Source of the DNA: a virus
Virus record (IMG/VR): IMGVR_UViG_3300044678_000865
Coordinates: 1-28,611 of that record
Length of the DNA: 28,611 bases
Direction: 5' to 3' (one strand)
This document shows, one piece after another, positions 22,266-28,611 of the stretch (the first letter of the stretch is position 1; the number at the start of each line of letters is the position of its first letter). Below the pieces are notes generated by a model that saw nothing but the letters and a program-made list of their open reading frames with translations, had not been told where the DNA came from and made no database searches. Both the position numbers and the translations under genes were made by a program.

Positions 22266-24566
22266 TTATGTTATTAAGTTTATAATTGAAGATACAGCGG
22301 CATTAAATCCTGTACCTGTTCCATTAAATACAACAGATCCTTGATTGAATGTGCTATCATATGCTGCCAATTGGTTCATTTTTACAATATTTCCAACTGC
22401 GTTACCATTGTATGTTGTACTTTGATTTCCAACATATATGTTATTGTTTTTATCCGTACTCAATGCTTGGACATATGCTGGACTTAATGGGTTTAGGTTA
22501 AATCCGGTAGTGGGTGCAAATGTTGTATCTTTTGTTCCGTTAGGAGTTAGTTTTATAATGCGCGGAGATGCAGATCCTGAATAAGTAGTAAATGATCCAT
22601 ATGCTATAATAGAATCATCTGCTAAAACTTTCAATGCTACGATACCATTTGCACCGAATCCCGTTCCAATGTTAAATGTAGTGTCCTTAGTGCCGTCAGT
22701 GTTTATTCGAACTATGTAGTTATTCGTTGAGCCTGAGTATATGCTGAAATTTCCGCCAACAATAATTTTTCCTGTGGATTGTATTCCAATTGCAAATACG
22801 GAGGTAGTGTTAAAGCCGCTTCCCATATTAAATGTGATGTCCTTAGTTCCATCAGTGTTTATTCTAACAATGCCGGCGTTTGAACTACCTGAATATGCTG
22901 TGGTCGCTCCTATTGCTATGATTTTTCCATCGGATTGGAGAGCTAGTTGATAGATGTTTCCAGTACTTCCTAGACCTACATTAAATGTAGTGTCTTTAGT
23001 ACCGTTAGTGTTGATGCGCACAATGCCACTATTTGTTGAACCCGAATATGTTGTAAATGTACCTGCAGCAATAATTTTTCCATCGGGTTGAACTTTCATA
23101 TCATATGCAGACCCATTAAGCCCCGTACCAGAAATAAATGTAGTATCTCTAGTACCATTGGTGTTTATTCTAGCAATTCGCACACTGCTAGAGCCGCTAT
23201 ATGATGTAAATGAAGGACCTGAAATAAGAAGTTTTCCATCAGATTGCGTTACCATGGAAGTAACATTATTGCCAGGTCCGATACCCACGTTAAACGTAGT
23301 ATCTACAGCACCGGTATTGTCTAATTTTACAAGATAGTTAATTGGTGGAGCTTGATATGTTGTATAATCTCCACCCATGTAGATATTGCTACCAGATATT
23401 AATACAGCTCGTACGGTTCCATTAAACCCTGCACTAGACTGTCCATTAAATGCAATGCTTCCGGAAATAAACGTACTGTCTATGGCTCCGCTAGGTGTTG
23501 TTTTTATAAAACGATTAACTGTAGATCCACTATATGTTGTAAAGGTACCTCCGAGATAAACATTTCCTGAGTTGTCTAAAGAAAATACATTTAAGACGCC
23601 AGCTGATGTACTACTAATTCCATTGCCTACAACATATGACGTATCGACTTGCCCGTTAGATAATACTCGAGCAAGACTAACTCTAGTACTACCACTTACT
23701 GATGTAAATGCACCATTTATTAGAATTTTTTGATCGGGTTGTATTTTTACAGCATATACCAAGCTGTTAATTGTTCCAGGATTAAATGTAGTATCTACGC
23801 TACCATTATCGTTTAATCTCGTAAGTCGTGTTACTGTGGACCCACTATATGTTGTTGCTCCATGTCCTACAACTATTTTACCATCCGATTGAATATCTAT
23901 TGAATATACTGTAAAGTTAGTAAGAAATCCAGCACCGGTATTGTATGTAGTATCTCGAGTTCCGTCAGTATTAATACGCAAACTACCCGTTCCTATTAAC
24001 GAACCCGAGTATTGTGTTATTGTTGTACCCCCTACTAGTATTTTACCGTCACTTTGAATAGCTACGCAATTTGCAGTATTATTAAGTCCCGTACCTATAT
24101 TAAATGTAGTATCATATGTTCCATCGGTGTTTAGTCGAACTATTCTATTTCTAATTGATCCAGAGTAAGTTGTAAAGGCTCCAACTGCTATGATTTTTCC
24201 ATCAGATTGTACTCTCATATCATTTACTGCTGCGCCAAATCCAACTCCCGTATTAAATGTAGTATCTCGCGTACCGTTGGTGTTTACTCTAACCATGTTA
24301 CCTACGGTTGATCCGCTGTATGAACTAAAACTCCCACCGAGTAATAGTTTACCATCGGATTGGGTAACCATGCAGTTTACAGTGGAGGAAGGTCCGGTGC
24401 CCATATTAAATGTAGTATCAATAGAACCAGATAAATCGGTTCGAATAAGTCGACTGTAAATTGGTTGACGATATGTTGTAAAATTACCGGCTACATATAG
24501 GTAATCCAACAGAGCCGGTGTGATTCCAGGTATAAATTGTTGTATAAATGCAAAAGGTGTAAACAT
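22266..24566 (-). CDS. Delta-60-repeat beta-propeller protein, probable host-contact fibre or adhesin (766 aa)
   Basis: From residue 23 the protein is built of about fourteen repeats of roughly 50 aa with the consensus TRDTTFNxGxG, then VQSDGKIIxGGxFTTYSGSx and IVRINTDG. This is the delta-60 repeat, which forms beta-propeller blades and is common in secreted adhesins of Bacteroidota and in some phage fibres. The repeats form two halves of 372 aa each (23-394 and 395-766) with matching landmarks, which suggests two seven-bladed propellers. There is no signal peptide or lytic motif. It follows the 277-aa fibre-like gene by 3 nt and precedes the small beta protein. Receptor binding or surface attachment is inferred from the repeat type and neighbours. 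Confidence 0.85.
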   Translation of the reverse strand: MFTPFAFIQQFIPGITPALLDYLYVAGNFTTYRQPIYSRLIRTDLSGSIDTTFNMGTGPSSTVNCMVTQSDGKLLLGGSFSSYSGSTVGNMVRVNTNGTRDTTFNTGVGFGAAVNDMRVQSDGKIIAVGAFTTYSGSIRNRIVRLNTDGTYDTTFNIGTGLNNTANCVAIQSDGKILVGGTTITQYSGSLIGTGSLRINTDGTRDTTYNTGAGFLTNFTVYSIDIQSDGKIVVGHGATTYSGSTVTRLTRLNDNGSVDTTFNPGTINSLVYAVKIQPDQKILINGAFTSVSGSTRVSLARVLSNGQVDTSYVVGNGISSTSAGVLNVFSLDNSGNVYLGGTFTTYSGSTVNRFIKTTPSGAIDSTFISGSIAFNGQSSAGFNGTVRAVLISGSNIYMGGDYTTYQAPPINYLVKLDNTGAVDTTFNVGIGPGNNVTSMVTQSDGKLLISGPSFTSYSGSSSVRIARINTNGTRDTTFISGTGLNGSAYDMKVQPDGKIIAAGTFTTYSGSTNSGIVRINTNGTKDTTFNVGLGSTGNIYQLALQSDGKIIAIGATTAYSGSSNAGIVRINTDGTKDITFNMGSGFNTTSVFAIGIQSTGKIIVGGNFSIYSGSTNNYIVRINTDGTKDTTFNIGTGFGANGIVALKVLADDSIIAYGSFTTYSGSASPRIIKLTPNGTKDTTFAPTTGFNLNPLSPAYVQALSTDKNNNIYVGNQSTTYNGNAVGNIVKMNQLAAYDSTFNQGSVVFNGTGTGFNAAVSSIINLIT
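22269..23384 (-). repeat. Second seven-blade unit of the propeller gene
   Basis: Residues 395-766 repeat the order of landmarks in residues 23-394: TTY(R/Q)xP near the start, FNxGxGP and (S/T)xMVTQSDGKLL next, and an xxFNG...GFNxxV block at the end. Confidence 0.7.
23385..24500 (-). repeat. First seven-blade unit of the propeller gene
   Basis: Residues 23-394, paired with 22269-23384. Seven repeats of about 50 aa, the last one longer and carrying an IAFNGQSSAGFNGTV insert that recurs in degenerate form at the protein end. Confidence 0.7.
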
Positions 24567-24569
24567 AAC

Positions 24570-25403
24570 TTATATCATATTTCTTACGGAACTTACATAA
24601 ACATTGGTTGAATCAAATGCAATCATTGTTACTATGTCAATGGCATTTGCTGCAGCCGTACCTGTATATAAAGAACCAGATGGTTGTTTTACTAAAGAAG
24701 GAAATGTAACTGTTCCTGTACCTAAAGATCCTTGTGTTACTAATATGTTAACGGTTTGACCCGGGTTTATGTTTGTTGGATTAATATTTGTTCCCGTACC
24801 ATTCGCTAATGTTAGTGTGAAAAAATTGTTTGTCGATAAATTAACAGATGCAGTATTTCCAGAAATGGATAATGGTAAAACTTGTCCTCGCAATGACCCG
24901 GTAATCTCAGTAGCACTATTAATTGATACTATGGTACCGGTATCTGTAATATTAGAGCTAGTTATATGTTCTCCTAAATCTCCACTAGAACCTTTAGTTA
25001 TTCGATTTGTCTCAATAGTAATTTCATTGCCAATGTTGTTAAATGTTTGCGGTCCCATTATCAAAACGGAACTAGTTGTGGGACCGCCGTTGGTTTCGTG
25101 CACAAATATCCATTGATTGTTTTGCGAATCAAAAAGCAATGATCCTGATCTAAATGGAGTTGATCCAGAATCAACTACCTCAATACCACCATATCGTAAT
25201 GGGGTGGTTGTATTAAGTTTAATAACATTGGTACTAACATTGAATTGTGATGATGTTATGTATTGTATAGATGAGGTAACGGCATTTAAACTAGTTACAT
25301 TTAATGTTCCATTAATGGTAAGATCTTGTGTAAGTGTTGGACCTACATATGATGCAGTTGCAGCTGTAAGTTTTAAACCATTTATTTGACTTATATTTGC
25401 CAT
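24570..25403 (-). CDS. Fibre-like virion protein (277 aa)
   Basis: This is a Thr/Ser/Asn-rich beta protein. The N-terminus MANISQINGLKLTAATASYV is followed by SIQYITSSQFNVSTNVIKLN, then LRYGGIEVVDSGS and SLLFDSQNNQWIFVHE, a segment common in environmental phage structural proteins. The end has ANAIDIVTMIAFDSTNVYVS. No enzymatic motif is visible. It lies between two fibre-type genes and overlaps no gene, with the ATG 12 nt after an ATATTTAT motif. The start of the next gene follows the TAA after 3 nt. It is probably a tail-fibre component or fibre-associated head decoration; the exact place in the virion cannot be told. Confidence 0.75.
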   Translation of the reverse strand: MANISQINGLKLTAATASYVGPTLTQDLTINGTLNVTSLNAVTSSIQYITSSQFNVSTNVIKLNTTTPLRYGGIEVVDSGSTPFRSGSLLFDSQNNQWIFVHETNGGPTTSSVLIMGPQTFNNIGNEITIETNRITKGSSGDLGEHITSSNITDTGTIVSINSATEITGSLRGQVLPLSISGNTASVNLSTNNFFTLTLANGTGTNINPTNINPGQTVNILVTQGSLGTGTVTFPSLVKQPSGSLYTGTAAANAIDIVTMIAFDSTNVYVSSVRNMI

Positions 25404-25415
25404 AGGATCTTTTTA

Positions 25416-25423
25416 ATAAATAT
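25416..25423 (-). promoter_or_regulatory. ATATTTAT motif (site i)
   Basis: TATATTTATTAAAAAGATCC lies between the 745-aa and 277-aa fibre genes, with the octamer 12 nt before the ATG of the latter. Confidence 0.45.
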
Positions 25424-25430
25424 AAACCGT

Positions 25431-27668
25431 TTATATTACGTACCATTCATTAGATGGTCTAAATTTCATTACCCAATATTCAGGAGTACCTGTGTTTTGA
25501 TAATAAGCATGGCCTAAAATTCTAACATATTGTCCGGCAGTTGTAGGTACATTTGTTGACATTGTATTTCCTGCACTTTCTCTAATATATATTGGTAATC
25601 CATGGTCGATAAGTTGAACCGAAGGTGTATCAGTATACGTACCATCATTTACTGTAATCGATCCTTCTAATATTATTCTAGCTCCGCCGCCCGTCGAGGC
25701 ACATATACCTAAAAGTTTAGAACAGTCTGCAGTTGCTTGGGTAACAGGATGCCATTTTCCGTCTGTTTCCAAATATACTAAATCAAATAGAGCCGCTGCC
25801 CCATCTAACTGTCCTGTTATTACTTCTCCTTCATAGTTAAATGTCGTTGCAGGTACATCTGAAAATGATTCTTGGGTGTTTGACCCAATAGATTTTCTTA
25901 GATACGTAGAAGCGTCTATTTTGTAGTTATTAGTAATAGCATCCCAACTTAAAACATCAAATCCACTTTGATCAGCTAATAACCTACTACTCCAATCAAT
26001 TGAATAATTAGTACCACTTGTATCATATGCTAGTCTATTTGCCCAGTCTATACTTTGAACTGATGTAGCGTCATATAATAACCTACTACCCCAAGCAATT
26101 GAATTAGCGGTACCTGTTGCATCAAATAAAGTCCTTCCACTCCAATTGACAGCAAATATACCCATATCATCAAATAACGTTCTACCATCAGCATCAAAGC
26201 TGCTAGTACCCATTACATCGTATATAGCTCTAGAAAAATTACCTATAGATATGGCATTAACATAATTTAATCCATCAAATGTTTGAGTTGTAAATGAACC
26301 AGTTACTCCCAATGAACCTGAAATTTGCGCATCACCATTGTATGGGAATGCAGGTGTACTTGGAGCATATGAAGCACTTAAAGCATTAGTTGCATAAGAA
26401 GCAGTTCCAAGTAAGCTTCCCGTAAATGAAGTTGAATTTATTGATGTTAATCCCGTTAATGATGTTGCAGTGTCGCCTAAATCTATATTAGTCGATCCAA
26501 TTGTGATGCTACTATTTGCTAACTGTGCATTTAATATACCTGCAGTTGCTGATAAATTAGATGTTGTTAATCCGGTAATAGTTCCGCCTAATACGATTGT
26601 GCCTGCACCGGTAATCGGGCCGCCCGTTAAAGTAATTCCAGATACAGAACCTGACGTATCTACTGATGTTACTGTTCCTCCGCCGGCTGCTAAATTGGTT
26701 GAAGCGCCGCCGCCACCTGTTGATATATCTAAATAAAATCCTCGAGCAGTACCCCCTTGTTCAAAAAATCTAAGTCTATTTTGAAATACATCAACTGTTA
26801 CACCACTACCTGTAAGAGATGTGTTAGTAGCAGCTTTTCCTAATAGAATTTCTCCACCCTCATCACCGACACCATAAAGTACGCTTAATGTTTGACCATT
26901 AAATGTTAAATTACCTTCGCCATTTAGTGTTCCGTTGCCATTAGCAGTTATTACTTGAGTATCTACGTCATTTGCAATAGCAGGTGCTATGTTTGCAGCT
27001 GTTGATGCAAATGATGAGCTTATTACATTTTGTATTGAAGATGTTGCAATTGGAATTGCTACGCCATTACTATTTCCAACCCAAGTAAAGCCTTGTTGTA
27101 TGTTTGGAACTTCATTGTAATATGCTGGACCGTTAATTACACCTGATCCGTTCGATGCATGAGACTTTTCAACATTGCCTAATTTTTGTATTAATACTCC
27201 AGATCCAGTTGGTCGAACATTTGTATATCCTCCACCTCCTGCAACATATATTGAATCGCCTGCTGCAAATGCAGATGTATTAACGTTGCCGATATATCCA
27301 TTAATGAGACCAACACCTTCTGCGCCAGCTATTAATGTTTCTCCTGCAATTACACCTGCCGGCATTCGAGTTGGATCTGCAGCATCTGCTGGCCAAACTC
27401 CTGCAAGATTTCCAGATGTACCTGATCCCGTAATATAGCATGGGGTTCCTTTTGCAATAGTTATGCCAGAAACGTTTTTTATTACTATTGCAGTATTTTC
27501 TACAGGAGCAAATGAAAGATTACCAGCTCCATCTGTTATAATTACTTGACCTACAGTGCCATCTATATCAGGATAGTTTAGTCCGCTAGCGGTAAAATTA
27601 GAAGTTACATTTAATGAATTTAACGCAGCATCAGAGCCAGACGTTATGACTTTTTTCCATGAGGGCAT
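25431..27668 (-). CDS. Long tail-fibre protein with short RxLYD-type repeats (745 aa)
   Basis: The start MPSWKKVITSGSDAALNSLN is a typical N-terminus of environmental phage fibres. Residues 60-165 (VIKNVSGITIAKGTPCYITG and onward) form a small beta domain also echoed near the C-terminus (FDLVYLETDGKWHPVTQATA). The centre has Gly/Thr-rich fibre strands and a STSFTGSLLGTASYATNALS segment. Residues 479-575 hold six short repeats of the R-x-L-[YF]-D-x-x-G-x-x-S-x-x-W type. An AAAGGA Shine-Dalgarno precedes the start, after a 90-nt GC-rich leader. No chaperone-type intramolecular peptidase motif is visible. A distal fibre or fibre-tip role is inferred from composition and neighbours. Confidence 0.83.
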   Translation of the reverse strand: MPSWKKVITSGSDAALNSLNVTSNFTASGLNYPDIDGTVGQVIITDGAGNLSFAPVENTAIVIKNVSGITIAKGTPCYITGSGTSGNLAGVWPADAADPTRMPAGVIAGETLIAGAEGVGLINGYIGNVNTSAFAAGDSIYVAGGGGYTNVRPTGSGVLIQKLGNVEKSHASNGSGVINGPAYYNEVPNIQQGFTWVGNSNGVAIPIATSSIQNVISSSFASTAANIAPAIANDVDTQVITANGNGTLNGEGNLTFNGQTLSVLYGVGDEGGEILLGKAATNTSLTGSGVTVDVFQNRLRFFEQGGTARGFYLDISTGGGGASTNLAAGGGTVTSVDTSGSVSGITLTGGPITGAGTIVLGGTITGLTTSNLSATAGILNAQLANSSITIGSTNIDLGDTATSLTGLTSINSTSFTGSLLGTASYATNALSASYAPSTPAFPYNGDAQISGSLGVTGSFTTQTFDGLNYVNAISIGNFSRAIYDVMGTSSFDADGRTLFDDMGIFAVNWSGRTLFDATGTANSIAWGSRLLYDATSVQSIDWANRLAYDTSGTNYSIDWSSRLLADQSGFDVLSWDAITNNYKIDASTYLRKSIGSNTQESFSDVPATTFNYEGEVITGQLDGAAALFDLVYLETDGKWHPVTQATADCSKLLGICASTGGGARIILEGSITVNDGTYTDTPSVQLIDHGLPIYIRESAGNTMSTNVPTTAGQYVRILGHAYYQNTGTPEYWVMKFRPSNEWYVI
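25943..26232 (-). repeat. Six short tandem repeats in the fibre protein
   Basis: Units of about 16 aa include RTLFDATGTANSIAWGS, RLLYDATSVQSIDWAN and RLAYDTSGTNYSIDWSS, preceded by RAIYDVMGTSSFDADG and RTLFDDMGIFAVNWSG and followed by RLLADQSGFDVLSWDA. The common core is R-x-[LI]-[YF]-D...S-[IV]-[DA]-W. Confidence 0.85.
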
Positions 27669-27751
27669 AGTATATTCCTTTCGTGTTGCGGTTGGTTACA
27701 TACACTTATGCCGTGCGTGTGCCCACTTCCTTGCGGCCTACAACATTTATA
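27669..27751 (-). promoter_or_regulatory. GC-rich leader of the 745-aa fibre gene
   Basis: The spacer holds a stretch (about 27678-27740) near 54% G+C by eye, against an AT-rich background. It contains complementary tetramers (GCCG/CGGC, GTGT/ACAC) and TGTTG/CAACA pairs that could fold in the mRNA. It ends with AAAGGAATATACT before the ATG. No known RNA family is recognised. Confidence 0.4.
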
Positions 27752-27759
27752 ATAAATAT
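27752..27759 (-). promoter_or_regulatory. ATATTTAT motif (site j)
   Basis: GATATTTATTATAAATG shares one base with the TGA of the 58-aa gene and lies 83 nt upstream of the 745-aa fibre ATG, ahead of the GC-rich leader. Confidence 0.45.
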
Positions 27760-27935
27760 CACTGTTTTAGATATTGCTCTTGTAGTTTCAATATGATGTT
27801 ATAAAATGTTTCTACATGTTCTCCGCGGATGGAAACATCTTTAAGTATTGTTAATAAAAATTCAATTTCTTGTTTTGTTAATTGAACGGTTGTTTCGGGG
27901 GCGGATTGTGATTTTAATTTGTCTAATATGCTCAT
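27759..27935 (-). CDS. Small hypothetical protein (58 aa), probably helical
   Basis: This is a complete 58-codon frame from ATG at 27935 to TGA, reading MSILDKLKSQSAPETTVQLT then KQEIEFLLTILKDVSIRGEH and VETFYNIILKLQEQYLKQ. The composition is that of a short two-helix protein, and the phrase LTKQEIEFLLxxL...KLQxQY looks like a small conserved phage protein I have no function for. It fills the gap between two fibre genes on the same strand, 13 nt after the upstream stop. There is no strong Shine-Dalgarno. It could be a fibre assembly factor, but that is position-based inference. Confidence 0.7.
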   Translation of the reverse strand: MSILDKLKSQSAPETTVQLTKQEIEFLLTILKDVSIRGEHVETFYNIILKLQEQYLKQ

Positions 27936-27948
27936 AACTTATTTAATT

Positions 27949-28611
27949 TTATACGTAAATGAAAATGTCTCCGGTGTTTGTATCAACGTGTATCGTTCCT
28001 TGACCTGCACCAGATCCTCCATAGATTGGTGCTGCACTAGGAGCAACTGCACTAGTTTCTACTGCACCCGCATAAACTGCCGGAACAAATGAATTGCCTG
28101 TTGCATTAAATGATGAAGTAAACCCCCAACGTGTTGTGCCACTATCATAACCATACAATTCGCCAATGTTTTGCGTACCTTGTTGTACTACAATACCACC
28201 ATCGCCCGTTGTATTAGACCCCGATGCAAACAATACAAAACGGTCGCCTACTAATAAATTTTGCGTGTTTTGAAATGATGCTGTACCTAATACAACTAAA
28301 TTACCCGTTAATGTTAATCCAACAAATGTAGGAGAGTCTCCCGTTTCTAAACCTAAATCTATAGTTGATCCAGCAACGCCGTTATTTGTAAGAAGTGCTT
28401 GACCTTGTCCAGGACTTGATAATACAGATGATGAAATTACCGTGCTACCCGCTAATATTTGTGCTTGTGTTACGGTACCACCTAACGCTGTTGCATTTCC
28501 AGCAATCGTTATGCTAGAATTGGTTAAACTTGCATTAGGAATTCCACCTAATGTAAACGTAATAGAATCAGCACCTGCATTACCTACAATGTTTAAACCT
28601 GCACCTGATGA
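27949..28611 (-). CDS. C-terminal 220 residues of a tail-fibre-type protein, truncated by window edge
   Basis: The frame is open from the right edge to the TAA at 27949 and encodes 220 residues with no stop. It therefore extends well beyond the TTG at 28233 that a minimal ORF would pick. The sequence is Gly/Ser/Thr-rich fibre material: ALGGTVTQAQILAGSTVISS, then TGNLVVLGTASFQNTQNLLV and GDRFVLFASGSNTTGDGGIV. It closes with IHVDTNTGDIFIYV. The middle has a GYDSGTTRWGFTSSFNATGN segment like those in environmental phage structural proteins. The N-terminus and any attachment domain lie outside the window. It is the first gene of the visible fibre cluster and is followed by the 58-aa gene. Confidence 0.85.
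   Translation of the reverse strand, partial: SSGAGLNIVGNAGADSITFTLGGIPNASLTNSSITIAGNATALGGTVTQAQILAGSTVISSSVLSSPGQGQALLTNNGVAGSTIDLGLETGDSPTFVGLTLTGNLVVLGTASFQNTQNLLVGDRFVLFASGSNTTGDGGIVVQQGTQNIGELYGYDSGTTRWGFTSSFNATGNSFVPAVYAGAVETSAVAPSAAPIYGGSGAGQGTIHVDTNTGDIFIYV

Noticed and set aside
22266-24566. CRISPR-like or satellite repeats in the propeller region
   Set aside because: The DNA repeats are in-frame, divergent and about 150 bp long, and they encode delta-60 protein repeats; no constant repeat/variable spacer pattern exists.
3190-27438. Many plus-strand open frames (for example 3190-3504, 15678-16007, 16155-16526, 24769-25116, 27175-27438)
   Set aside because: All sit opposite well-supported minus-strand genes, have low-complexity products reflecting the codon use of the real gene, and lack start signals.
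28233-28233. TTG at 28233 as the start of a 94-aa gene
   Set aside because: The frame is open all the way to the window edge with fibre-like sequence, so the gene is a truncated longer fibre rather than a short TTG-started one.
1-28611. tRNA genes
   Set aside because: No cloverleaf-like GC-richer segment with a T-arm GTTCRANNC motif was noticed in the short intergenic gaps. A tRNA finder was not run.

Overview
The window looks like part of the genome of an AT-rich T4-type contractile-tailed phage (a myovirus), probably an uncultured one. The evidence is a T4-style sheath and tube pair, a gp26-type baseplate protein, a gp32-like single-strand-binding protein, a UvsX/RecA recombinase, a gp41-type helicase and an RNase H/FEN-type nuclease. 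Every supported gene lies on the minus strand and the genes are tightly packed. No gap exceeds about 111 bases, so there is no long empty stretch. I saw no tRNA, CRISPR array, insertion sequence or integrase. Several starts have good Shine-Dalgarno sequences (AAGGAG, AGGAG, AAAGGA), so the host uses conventional initiation. Host identity cannot be read from the window.

Layout in transcription order (right to left). 28611-22017: host-contact and fibre-like proteins, namely a truncated fibre gene, a 58-aa protein, a 745-aa fibre with short RxLYD-type repeats, a 277-aa fibre-like protein, a twin delta-60-repeat propeller, and a small unknown protein. 21978-18547: a small coiled-coil protein, then tail sheath and tail tube. 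Sheath and tube each sit between an ATATTTAT-type upstream motif and an intrinsic terminator. 18469-10534: tail assembly and baseplate genes, with a gp26-like gene overlapped by an 86-aa gene at a T7 run, a tape-measure candidate, a tube-cap/baseplate candidate, a LysM wedge protein, a hub-like protein and a conserved virion-type protein. 10511-3048: replication and recombination, with a divergent family A DNA polymerase, a possible PD-(D/E)XK nuclease-like protein, a conserved small protein, ssDNA-binding protein, UvsX, 5'-3' nuclease and helicase, closed by a terminator. 2953-1: a class II (B12-dependent) ribonucleotide reductase, then three accessory genes.

The most interesting signals are four. 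(1) Two accessory proteins at the left end share an almost identical 43-bp block spanning the upstream motif and the first ~10 codons. The encoded MIRLRDLLN(E/D) peptide resembles a T4-type capsid-targeting propeptide, so these may be head-packaged effectors: one has a cysteine-peptidase-like Cys/His/Asp arrangement and one is of unknown, possibly ADP-ribosyltransferase-like, type. (2) An octamer, ATATTTAT on the coding strand, recurs in ten intergenic spacers and is a candidate late-promoter element; it is the reverse complement of the T4 late core. (3) The gp26/86-aa overlap lies between tube and tape-measure genes, exactly where tail-assembly chaperone frameshifts occur in other phages. (4) The family A polymerase has altered steric-gate and motif C residues and no recognisable exonuclease motif. 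All functional assignments come from reading motifs by eye; no database search was run.
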